64,000 bases of DNA from Bacillota bacterium (GTDB lineage: Bacteria; Bacillota; Sulfobacillia; JACIYH01), in assembly GCA_040757085.1 (NCBI GenBank), contig JBFLXJ010000017.1, forward strand, positions 29,085-93,084, written 5' to 3'. This document shows positions 24,228 through 31,350 of this stretch, piece by piece (positions within the stretch are counted from its first letter, which is position 1; each line of letters begins with the position of its first letter). Below the pieces are notes generated by a model. That model searched no databases, was not told the DNA's origin, and worked only from the letters and a program-made list of their open reading frames with translations. Position numbers and translations under genes: made by a program.

Positions 24228-25189
24228 GGGGAGATCTCTTGCGGGAGCGGGTGCGCGGGTACGCCCGGCGGCGTACCGGGGTCCCACGGTGGGTGAAGCT
24301 GGCAGCAGGGCTGGGTCTCGGGCTCCTGCTGGCCTGGCTTCCCTCTCCTTTCCTGGTGTTGAGTCCGGGCCGCGTTTTCGACCTGGCGGACATCATCGCC
24401 GTGCCGGGTTCCGTAACGGGGGGCCGGGGGGTGGGCATGGTAACGGTGGCCGCCTGCCCCGGACGGGCATGGGAGGTTGCCCTCGCCCTGCTTCATCCCT
24501 GGCGCGAGGTGGTGTGGGGCCGCTCCCTGCCCCTTCCCGTGGAACAATACATGGCGGCAGAACGGGCCCTGTTCACGGAGTCGGCCCAGTTTGCCGCTGC
24601 AGCGGCCCTTTCGTTGGTGCAGGGGCAGCTCGAGCCTGCAGGAAAAGGAATCCTGGTGCAGTGGGTATCCCGCGCCAGCCCCCTGGCGTCCCGGTTGCGG
24701 CCGGGCGATGTGCTGGAAGGTTACCCCACCACCTTTCATCTGCGGCGGGAATTGGGCGAGCGGGGATTTGCTCTGGTCAGGGTGAGCGGGGGGAAGGAGT
24801 TGCGGGTGCGGGCCGATGACCTGCGGGGAGTGGGCCTTGCCAGCCTGGAGCCTGTGGTACCGGGGTTCCCCCTCCAGCTGAAGAGCCAGGAGGTGGGAGG
24901 GCCCTCGGGGGGCCTGGCCTGCGGCCTGGAGATCCTGCGCCAGCTCGGAAAACTCGATATCCCTGCCGGGGTCAGGGTGGTGGCCACGGGCAGTCTTGAC
25001 CCCGCGGGGGAGGTGGGCAGGACCGGAGGGGTAGATCTCAAGGCACGGGCCGCCTGGCAGGCGGGGGCGGACCTGTTCCTGGTGCCGGCCCAGCAGGAGG
25101 AGGAGGCGCGGCGGGCCGCCCCCGGCCTGCGGGTGGTGGGTGTGACTTCCCTGACCCAGGCGGTGGCCGCCGTGCAGGCCCTGCGCTGA
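24224..25189 (+). CDS. membrane PDZ/Lon-type (S16) serine protease, SepM/YlbL-like
   Basis: Membrane-anchored protease of 321 residues. A basic N-terminus and a signal-anchor (about 25-48) precede LSPGRVFDL, matching the YlbL/SepM ectodomain. The middle PDZ part includes SPLASRLRPGDVL. The C-terminal Lon-like fold has catalytic Ser in GGPSGGLACGLEIL (about residue 228) and Lys in GGVDLKARAAWQAGAD (about 270). In streptococci SepM trims a peptide pheromone; in Bacillus YlbL acts in recovery from DNA damage. Here the substrate is unknown. It directly follows the coiled-coil gene; a consensus promoter begins four bases after its stop. Confidence 0.9.
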   Translation: MRGDLLRERVRGYARRRTGVPRWVKLAAGLGLGLLLAWLPSPFLVLSPGRVFDLADIIAVPGSVTGGRGVGMVTVAACPGRAWEVALALLHPWREVVWGRSLPLPVEQYMAAERALFTESAQFAAAAALSLVQGQLEPAGKGILVQWVSRASPLASRLRPGDVLEGYPTTFHLRRELGERGFALVRVSGGKELRVRADDLRGVGLASLEPVVPGFPLQLKSQEVGGPSGGLACGLEILRQLGKLDIPAGVRVVATGSLDPAGEVGRTGGVDLKARAAWQAGADLFLVPAQQEEEARRAAPGLRVVGVTSLTQAVAAVQALR

Positions 25190-25192
25190 TCG

Positions 25193-25221
25193 TTGACAGG
25201 CGCTCGCCTGCCCCATATAAT
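25193..25221 (+). promoter_or_regulatory. consensus sigma-A promoter of yceD-rpmF-fab operon
   Basis: TTGACA (25193-25198), 17 bases, TATAAT (25216-25221): a perfect match at both hexamers with optimal spacing. It would start transcription about 20 bases before yceD. Confidence 0.93.
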
Positions 25222-25248
25222 TGCCGCCGGGCAAAGAAGGTGGAAGGT

Positions 25249-25776
25249 GTGCAGGTGGACATTTCCGGGCTGCGTCCCCAGACGGGAGCGAGAATGGGGT
25301 TCTCGTTTTGCGAGCCCCTGCCCGATGGCCTGCCGGCGGGCATCTCCCTGGTTGGTCCCGTGGAGGTCGAGGGCACCGTCCTGAACACAGGTCCTGCCTA
25401 CCTGGTGGAAGGGGAGATACGGGCCACGGTGGAGGCCATTTGCGGCCGCTGCCTGGCTTCCTTCCGCGAGACCGTGCGCACCCCCCTCCGGGAGGAGTTC
25501 CGGGAGGGGAGCCCCTCTCTTCCCGGACGGGAAGAGATTTCCGAGGAAAGTGGTGCAGAGGTCTGGTTTTTCCAGGGGGACACCATGGACCTGACGGAGG
25601 CGGTGCGCCAGAATCTGATCCTGGCCCTGCCGTCCCAGCCCCTGTGCCGGCCCGAGTGCCCGGGACTTTGCCCGGTGTGCGGCCGCCGGCTGGATGAAGG
25701 TACCTGTTCCTGCCGGGTGGAGGAGGTTGACCCTCGCCTGGAACCCCTGCGTCGTTTCCTGACCCGGAAGGAGTGA
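25249..25776 (+). CDS. yceD: YceD family protein (DUF177)
   Basis: DUF177 protein, co-encoded with L32 in most bacteria and linked to 23S rRNA stability or processing. Of its 175 residues the conserved parts are AICGRCLASFRETV (CxxC near residue 66), the acidic EEFREG stretch, WFFQGDTMDLTEAVRQNLILALP and CRPECPGLCPVCGRRLDEGTCSC with several cysteines. GTG 25249 is chosen for AGAAGG about eight bases upstream; GTG 25240 is also possible. It is the first gene after the consensus promoter. Confidence 0.9.
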   Translation: MQVDISGLRPQTGARMGFSFCEPLPDGLPAGISLVGPVEVEGTVLNTGPAYLVEGEIRATVEAICGRCLASFRETVRTPLREEFREGSPSLPGREEISEESGAEVWFFQGDTMDLTEAVRQNLILALPSQPLCRPECPGLCPVCGRRLDEGTCSCRVEEVDPRLEPLRRFLTRKE

Positions 25777-25782
25777 TGTGCT

Positions 25783-25980
25783 TTGGCCGTTCCCAAGAAG
25801 AAAACGTCCCGGTCCAGGCGGGGCATGCGCAGGTCCCACTGGCGCCTGCAGCCGGCCACGATGGGGGAATGTCCCCGTTGCCATGAGCCCGTAGTGTCGC
25901 ATCGGGCCTGCCAGGCGTGCGGTTACTACGCGGGCCGCAAAGTGCTGGATCTGGAAGAGGCGAAGAAAAAGAAGTCCTGA
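25783..25980 (+). CDS. rpmF: ribosomal protein L32 (zinc-binding form)
   Basis: 50S protein L32, 65 residues: MAVPKKKTSRSRRGMRRSHW at the N-terminus and a zinc knuckle CPRC / CQACG. It starts at TTG 25783 after AAGGAG, six bases behind yceD. The Lys-rich end is typical. Confidence 0.96.
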   Translation: MAVPKKKTSRSRRGMRRSHWRLQPATMGECPRCHEPVVSHRACQACGYYAGRKVLDLEEAKKKKS

Positions 25981-25996
25981 AGAACTGGCCGGACTC

Positions 25997-26025
25997 TTGC
26001 CCCGGATGGCTGCTCGCTGTATACT
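25997..26025 (+). promoter_or_regulatory. promoter of fapR and the fab genes
   Basis: TTGCCC (25997-26002), 17 bases, TATACT (26020-26025), located between rpmF and fapR. It would allow the fab genes to be controlled apart from rpmF. Confidence 0.6.
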
Positions 26026-26034
26026 TGTTGGCAG

Positions 26035-26050
26035 CACCAGCTAGAAGGTG
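26035..26050 (+). promoter_or_regulatory. candidate FapR operator (inverted repeat)
   Basis: CACC-AG-CTAG-AA-GGTG, an inverted repeat centred on CTAG, between the -10 element and the fapR start. FapR repressors bind palindromes at this position in other Firmicutes, but this does not match the Bacillus consensus, so it is a positional guess. Confidence 0.35.
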
Positions 26051-26055
26051 GTGTT

Positions 26056-26730
26056 ATGCCCAGGTCGCAAGCAGTCCAGCGGGCGGTGGGGGGTGGCCGG
26101 GAAGATGGCACCGGCCTGGGGCGCCGGCACCGGCGTCTGCTCCTGCAGGAGAAGTTGCGGGAAAACCCCTTCCTCACGGACGAGGAGTTGGCGCACGCTT
26201 TCGCGGTGAGCGTGCAGACCATACGGCTTGACCGCATGGCCCTGGGTATCCCCGAACTCAGGCAGCGCACACGCGAGGTGGCCCAGCGCACCCTGGGTGC
26301 GGTGAAAGCCCTTTCCAGCCAGGAAATTGTGGGCGACCTGGTTGACATCAGGTTGGGGCAGAGTGCGGTTTCCATGCTGGAGACGGGGCCGGAGATGGCG
26401 TTTTGCCGCACCGGCATCGTGCGGGGCCACTTTATCTTTGCCCAGGCCGAGTCCCTGGCCCTGGCCCTGGTGGATGCCCCGGTGGCCCTGACCGGCCTCG
26501 CCAACCTCAAGTTCAAACGTTCCGTGCGGGTGGGGGAAAAGCTTTTGGCCCACGCCCAGGTGCTGCGCCACAAGGGCAGGAGCCTGGTGGTGCAGGTGGT
26601 GACCCGTTCCCGGGGCGAGCAGGTATTCCGGGCCAAGTTCGTGGTTTTCCCGCTGCCACCCCAGGAGGGCCAGGCTCCGGAGCCTGGTGCCGCGGGGAAG
26701 GCTGCAAGCGGCCGGGCAGGAGAGGAGTGA
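26056..26730 (+). CDS. fapR: fatty-acid synthesis repressor FapR
   Basis: Malonyl-CoA-responsive repressor of lipid synthesis genes. A helix-turn-helix domain (residues about 30-80: PFLTDEELAHAFAVSVQTIRLDR) is followed by a hot-dog effector domain with RGHFIFAQAESLALALVDAPVALT, the malonyl-CoA-binding face, and NLKFKRSVRVGEKLLAHAQV. Both match Bacillus FapR in order. The 224 residues include about 25 non-conserved residues at each end. ATG 26056 follows AGAAGGTGG. It heads the fab operon and probably represses it. Confidence 0.95.
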   Translation: MPRSQAVQRAVGGGREDGTGLGRRHRRLLLQEKLRENPFLTDEELAHAFAVSVQTIRLDRMALGIPELRQRTREVAQRTLGAVKALSSQEIVGDLVDIRLGQSAVSMLETGPEMAFCRTGIVRGHFIFAQAESLALALVDAPVALTGLANLKFKRSVRVGEKLLAHAQVLRHKGRSLVVQVVTRSRGEQVFRAKFVVFPLPPQEGQAPEPGAAGKAASGRAGEE

Positions 26731-26770
26731 ACCGGGGTTGCCTGGACCCACTGACGTTACGGAAGACCGG

Positions 26771-27748
26771 GTGCGGGCTCGCATCGTGGGCATGGGGGTG
26801 GCGGTGGGGGAGAAGGTACTCACCAATTTCGACCTGGAGAAGATGGTGGACACCAGCGACGAGTGGATCGTCTCCCGCACCGGGATCAGGGAGCGGCGGA
26901 TAGCCGCTCCGGAGACGGCCACCTCGGACCTGGCCGTCTCTGCCGCCCGCGAGGCCCTGGCCCAGGCTGACATTTCTCCAGCTCGGCTCGACCTGGTGGT
27001 GGTGGGTACGGTGACTCCCGACATGGCCTTCCCTGCTACCGCCTGCCTGGTGGCCGACCGCCTGGGCGCGTCGGGGGTAGCTGCCTTCGACCTCTCTGCG
27101 GGTTGCACGGGGTTCCTGTACGGATGTGCGGTGGCAACCGGGATGATCGAGGCGGGGATGGCGGAGTATGCTCTGGTGGTGGGGGGAGACGTCCTCTCCC
27201 GGATAACGGACTGGCAGGATCGCTCCACCTGCGTTCTCTTCGGGGACGGGGTGGGGGCAGCGGTGCTTGCCCGCGAGAAGGGGCACCGGGGTTTTCTGGG
27301 GTTCCGCCTGGGTTCCGACGGGTCTGGCGGCAAGCATCTCTACCTCCCGGCGGGAGGGTCGCGCCTGCCCGCCAGCGCCGAGACGGTGGCCGGGAGGCTG
27401 CATTACATACGCATGAACGGCCAGGAGGTATTCAAGTTTGCCGTCCGGGTCACCGAGGAGGCCTCGCTGGGCCTGCTGGAGGACCTGGGACTTACGCCGG
27501 AGGACGTGGACCTGTTCATCCCCCACCAGGCCAATCTGCGCATCGTGGACGCAGCCGTCCGCCGCCTGGGCTTTCCCCCCCACAAGGTGGTGGTGAACCT
27601 GGAGCGGTACGGGAACATGTCCGCCGGTTCCGTCCCGGTGGCCCTTTACGAGGCCGCCCGGGAGGGGAGGGTTTCCCCGGGGGACTTGTTGCTCATGGTG
27701 GCATTCGGAGCGGGGCTCAGTTGGGCGGCGGCGGCCTGCCGCTGGTGA
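26771..27748 (+). CDS. fabH: beta-ketoacyl-ACP synthase III
   Basis: Starts fatty-acid synthesis by condensing acyl-CoA with malonyl-ACP. Catalytic Cys112 lies in DLSAGCTGFLYG, His in FIPHQANLRIVDA and Asn in ERYGNMSAGS. The N-terminal VLTNFDLEKMVDTSDEWIVSRTGI segment is typical. GTG 26771 (VRARIVGMG) gives 325 residues; TTG 26738, with GAGGAG ten bases upstream, is an alternative that adds 11. It follows fapR directly; plsX, usually between them, is absent. Confidence 0.96.
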   Translation: MRARIVGMGVAVGEKVLTNFDLEKMVDTSDEWIVSRTGIRERRIAAPETATSDLAVSAAREALAQADISPARLDLVVVGTVTPDMAFPATACLVADRLGASGVAAFDLSAGCTGFLYGCAVATGMIEAGMAEYALVVGGDVLSRITDWQDRSTCVLFGDGVGAAVLAREKGHRGFLGFRLGSDGSGGKHLYLPAGGSRLPASAETVAGRLHYIRMNGQEVFKFAVRVTEEASLGLLEDLGLTPEDVDLFIPHQANLRIVDAAVRRLGFPPHKVVVNLERYGNMSAGSVPVALYEAAREGRVSPGDLLLMVAFGAGLSWAAAACRW

Positions 27749-27762
27749 GGAGGGCGGACGCG

Positions 27763-28713
27763 ATGGGTGCCGGGATGCGGGTGGCGTTTCTCTTCCCGGG
27801 CCAGGGGGCCCAGTACGTGGGCATGGGGGAGGACCTGTACCGGGAGTTCCCGGTGGTGCGGGAGGTGTTCTCGCGGGCCAGCCGGGCGGCGGGGATTGAC
27901 CTGGAGAAACTGTGTTTCGGGGGGCCCGCGGAGCAACTTAACCTCACCGAGAACACCCAGCCGGCCGTGCTCACGGTTTCCTGGGCGGTGGCGCAGGTGC
28001 TTGCCGCCCACGGCATAGTCCCGCAGGCAGCCGCAGGCCTCAGTCTGGGAGAGTACACTGCCCTGGTGGCGGCGGGAGCCCTTGCTTTCGAAGAGGCGGT
28101 GAGCCTGGTGCGGCGGCGGGGGAGGTACATGCAGGAGGCCGTCCCCCCGGGGGAGGGCGCCATGGCCGCGGTGATGGGGATATCGGCTCTGGAGGTGGAG
28201 GAAATCTGCCGCCGGGCGCAAAAAGAGGGGGTGGTGGAGCCGGTCAACTACAACTGCCCGGGGCAGACGGTGGTGGCCGGACACGCCGGGGCGGTGCGGG
28301 AGGTGATGAGGCTGGCCAGGGAAGCGGGGGCGCGGCGGGTGCAGGAGCTGGCAGTGAGTGCACCCTTCCACTCCTCCCTGATGGCGCCGGCCCGCGAGAG
28401 GCTGGCGCGTGACCTCGCCCGCGCCCAGATCAAGGACCCGGCCTTCCCGGTGGTGGCCAACGTGCACGGCAACTACGTGACCACGGCGGAGGAAGTGCGG
28501 AAGTCCCTGGAGCAGCAGGTGGATCACCCGGTGCGGTGGGAGGATTGCGTGCGCAGGCTGGTGGGTGACGGGGTCCGGCTGTTCGTGGAAGTGGGCCCGG
28601 GGACGGTGCTGGCCGGCTTCTGCAAACGGATCTGCCCACAGGTTCCGGTTTTCAGCGTGGGCGACCTGCCTTCCCTGGGGCGGCTGCTTGATTCCCGGGA
28701 GGAGGTTTGCTAA
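27763..28713 (+). CDS. fabD: malonyl-CoA-ACP transacylase
   Basis: Loads malonyl groups onto ACP. The 316-residue protein has [14 protein letters not shown], the active-site GLSLGEY (Ser94), [20 protein letters not shown] with the catalytic His and [15 protein letters not shown] 27763 follows GAGGAGGG; ATG 27775 is an alternative. fabG, usually next, is missing and acpP follows after 73 bases. Confidence 0.96.
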   Translation: MGAGMRVAFLFPGQGAQYVGMGEDLYREFPVVREVFSRASRAAGIDLEKLCFGGPAEQLNLTENTQPAVLTVSWAVAQVLAAHGIVPQAAAGLSLGEYTALVAAGALAFEEAVSLVRRRGRYMQEAVPPGEGAMAAVMGISALEVEEICRRAQKEGVVEPVNYNCPGQTVVAGHAGAVREVMRLAREAGARRVQELAVSAPFHSSLMAPARERLARDLARAQIKDPAFPVVANVHGNYVTTAEEVRKSLEQQVDHPVRWEDCVRRLVGDGVRLFVEVGPGTVLAGFCKRICPQVPVFSVGDLPSLGRLLDSREEVC

Positions 28714-28786
28714 TATTGGCGAGGCACTTGCCCAGATAACGGGGACCGTGCCAGATCTCTCTAATTGCCAGCAGGGGGTGGGGATA

Positions 28787-29032
28787 GTGGCGGGTAAGGA
28801 CGCCATCTTCCAGAAGCTGAAGCGGATCATAGTGGAGCAACTCGGCGTAGATGACGAGGCGGTTACCATGGAGGCCTCCTTCCAGGACGACCTGGGGGCA
28901 GATTCCCTCGACGTGGTGGAACTTCTCATGGCCATCGAAGAGGAGTTTGAAATCGAGATCCCCGATGAGGATGCCGAGAAGATCCAGACGGTGGGGGACG
29001 CCGTTGAGTACATTCGGGAGCGGGTTTCCTGA
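28787..29032 (+). CDS. acpP: acyl carrier protein
   Basis: Carrier of growing acyl chains on a 4'-phosphopantetheine arm. The 81-residue acidic protein has the attachment site [18 protein letters not shown] (Ser in DSL) and [13 protein letters not shown]. The GTG at 28787 ([14 protein letters not shown]) gives the typical N-terminus; GTG 28778 is a close alternative. It lies between fabD and fabF as in most bacteria. Confidence 0.96.
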   Translation: MAGKDAIFQKLKRIIVEQLGVDDEAVTMEASFQDDLGADSLDVVELLMAIEEEFEIEIPDEDAEKIQTVGDAVEYIRERVS

Positions 29033-29046
29033 CCAAGGGTGAAACC

Positions 29047-30291
29047 GTGCAGCGCCAGCGAGTAGTGGTTACGGGTATGGGCCTTATCACCCCGGTGGGA
29101 ACCGGGGTGGAGGCGTTCTGGCGCTCCCTGCAGGAAGGCCGCTCCGGGGTGGGGCCCATTACCCGGTTTGATGCCAGCCAGTTTCCCGTCCGCATCGCGG
29201 CCCAGGTGGATGACTTCGATCCCCTCCAGTACATGGACCGCCGCGACGCCCGCCGCATGGACCGTTTCGTCCAGATGGCCCTCGCGGCAGCTCACCTGGC
29301 CCTCCAGGATGCCCGCTTGCGGCTGGAGGATTGCGACCTGGATCAGGTGGGCATCACCATGGGCACGGGCATCGGAGGCATCCACACCCTGGTTGATCAG
29401 ATGGGCGTGATGGCGGATAAGGGCCCCGACCGGGTGAGCCCTTTCTTCATCCCCATGATGATCGCCAACATGGCGGGGGGGCAGCTGGCCATCTCCCTGG
29501 GGGCCCGGGGCCCCAACACTACTCACGTGACCGCCTGTGCCGCCTCGGCGAACGCGATCGGGGACGCCTTCCGCATCCTGCAGCGGGGGGAAGCCCAGGT
29601 CATGCTCACCGGCGGCACCGAGGGGTGTCTGGTGCCCATCGCCCTGGCCGGGTTCTGTTCCATGAAGGCTCTGTCCGAGCGCAACGACGATCCCGCCCGG
29701 GCGAGCCGTCCTTTCGATGCCCGGCGGGACGGGTTCGTGATGGGAGAGGGAGCGGGGGTCCTGGTCCTGGAGTCGCTCCCCTTTGCCCGGGCCCGCGGCG
29801 CCCGCATTTACGCCGAATTGGCCGGTTACGGGATGACGGGAGATGCCTACCACGTCACCGCTCCTCCCCCGGACGGCAACGGGGGAGCCCGGGCCATGAA
29901 GAGGGCCCTGACTGACGCCGGGCTCGAGCCCACCGACGTGGACTACATCAACGCACACGGTACCGCTACCCCGCTTGGGGATGCCGCGGAGACGGCGGCC
30001 ATCAAGGCGGTGTTCGGGGAGTACGCCTACCGCATCCCGGTGTCATCCACCAAGTCCATGACCGGCCACCTGCTGGGTGCAGCCGGGGTGGTGGAACTGG
30101 CGGCGTGCATCCTGGCTATCCGCGATGGTGTGGTTCCTCCCACCATCAACTACGAGTATCCCGATCCCGAGTGCGACCTGGATTACGTGCCCAACCGGGC
30201 GCGGCCGCATCGGGTGGACGTGGCTTTATCCAACTCATTCGGCTTCGGAGGCCAGAACGCCACCCTGATCGTGAAGCGCTATGAGGGTTGA
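29047..30291 (+). CDS. fabF: beta-ketoacyl-ACP synthase II
   Basis: Elongating condensing enzyme. Its 414 residues hold the Cys-His-His triad: Cys164 in VTACAASANAIGDA, His in NAHGTATPLGD and His in KSMTGHLLGAAG. The ending NSFGFGGQNATLIVKRYE is typical. Start GTG 29047 lies 14 bases after acpP. Its end overlaps rnc by 11 bases. Confidence 0.97.
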   Translation: MQRQRVVVTGMGLITPVGTGVEAFWRSLQEGRSGVGPITRFDASQFPVRIAAQVDDFDPLQYMDRRDARRMDRFVQMALAAAHLALQDARLRLEDCDLDQVGITMGTGIGGIHTLVDQMGVMADKGPDRVSPFFIPMMIANMAGGQLAISLGARGPNTTHVTACAASANAIGDAFRILQRGEAQVMLTGGTEGCLVPIALAGFCSMKALSERNDDPARASRPFDARRDGFVMGEGAGVLVLESLPFARARGARIYAELAGYGMTGDAYHVTAPPPDGNGGARAMKRALTDAGLEPTDVDYINAHGTATPLGDAAETAAIKAVFGEYAYRIPVSSTKSMTGHLLGAAGVVELAACILAIRDGVVPPTINYEYPDPECDLDYVPNRARPHRVDVALSNSFGFGGQNATLIVKRYEG

Positions 30292-31000
30292 GGACGCCGG
30301 TCGAGAGGTCCTGGTACTCGCGCATCTGCGACGGGTACTGGGGGAGTTCCGCAGTGACGGCCTTTTCCTTCAGGCCGTCACTCACAGTTCCTGGGTGCAG
30401 GAGCACGCCGGGGCAGGGCGTGACTCCAACGAGCGCCTGGAGTTCCTGGGGGATGCGGTGGTGGGGCTGGCCGTGGCCTCCTACCTGTATTCCCGGTTCC
30501 CGGGGGCGCGGGAGGGAGAACTCAGCCGGCTCAAGGCTGCCGCGGTGGGCGAGGGGGCCCTGGCTCAGGCCGCGCGCCGGCTGGGCCTGGGGGGGCTGCT
30601 CTTCCTGGGCCGGGGGGAAGAGCAGAGCGGGGGGGCGAGCAAGCCCGCCCTTCTGGCAGACGTATTCGAGGCGGTGTGCGCTGCCCTCTACCTGGACGGC
30701 GGCTGGCAGAGAGCGCGTGACTTCGTGGTGGACCAGCTTGCCCCCGCAGTGGAGCGCGCCCTGAAACGGGGGACGGGTGATTTCAAGAGCACCCTGCAGG
30801 AGAGGGTGCAGGAACAGGGGGGCACTGTTTCTTACCGGGTGGTGGCTGAGGAGGGCCCGGATCATGCCCGCGTCTTCACAGTGGAAGTGCTGGTGGATGG
30901 CCGGGTGGCGGGCCGGGGAAGGGGGCGGAGCAAGAAAGCGGCTGAACAGGAAGCTGCCCGGATTGCTTTGGAGGAATTGAGCCCTAAGCTGGCGAAATAA
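30281..31000 (+). CDS. rnc: ribonuclease III
   Basis: Double-strand RNA endonuclease for rRNA processing. It has the signature NERLEFLGDAV (about residue 50), ADVFEAVCAALYLDGG with the second metal-binding Glu, and a C-terminal dsRNA-binding domain (about 165-235: DFKSTLQERVQEQG, GRGRSKKAAEQEAA). 239 residues is normal. The ATG at 30281 lies inside the fabF 3' end. Confidence 0.96.
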   Translation: MRVEDAGREVLVLAHLRRVLGEFRSDGLFLQAVTHSSWVQEHAGAGRDSNERLEFLGDAVVGLAVASYLYSRFPGAREGELSRLKAAAVGEGALAQAARRLGLGGLLFLGRGEEQSGGASKPALLADVFEAVCAALYLDGGWQRARDFVVDQLAPAVERALKRGTGDFKSTLQERVQEQGGTVSYRVVAEEGPDHARVFTVEVLVDGRVAGRGRGRSKKAAEQEAARIALEELSPKLAK

Positions 31001-31047
31001 ATCGTGCCACCTTGCAGAAACAGGAAATTGACAAAGGGGGTACGTAG

Positions 31048-31308
31048 GTGGAAGTCCTGAAAGTGTCCGCCCAATCCCGACCCAAGGCGGTGGCGGGGGC
31101 CCTGGCAGCCCTCCTGCGTGAAAAAGGCTCGGCTCAGATTCAGGCGGTGGGAGCCGGTGCCGTGAACCAGGCGGTCAAGGCCATCGCCATAGCCCGGGGC
31201 TACGTGGCTCCCAACGGTATCGACGCAGTGGTTATCCCTGCCTTTTCGGAGGTGGCCATTGACGGCGAGGTGCGGACGGCCATCAGATTCATAGTCGAGC
31301 AACGGTGA
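31048..31308 (+). CDS. spoVS: stage V sporulation protein S
   Basis: Small ALBA-like protein that regulates spore development and septation in Bacillus. The 86 residues (MEVLKVSAQSRPKAVAGALA, IQAVGAGAVNQAVKAIAIARG, FIVEQR end) match SpoVS along its full and exact family length. It starts at GTG 31048 after AAAGGGGG. In Bacillus spoVS is elsewhere, by ymdB; here it lies between rnc and smc. A GC hairpin follows the stop. A possible sigma-H promoter was sought and not found. Confidence 0.95.
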   Translation: MEVLKVSAQSRPKAVAGALAALLREKGSAQIQAVGAGAVNQAVKAIAIARGYVAPNGIDAVVIPAFSEVAIDGEVRTAIRFIVEQR

Positions 31309-31314
31309 AGCAGG

Positions 31315-31331
31315 CCCCCGGGTTCCGGGGG
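31315..31331 (+). terminator. short GC hairpin between spoVS and smc
   Basis: Seven-base-pair stem CCCCCGG / CCGGGGG with a GTT loop followed by TCTTG, five bases after the spoVS stop. May attenuate read-through into smc. Confidence 0.4.
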
Positions 31332-31350
31332 TCTTGCCCACGGAGAAACC

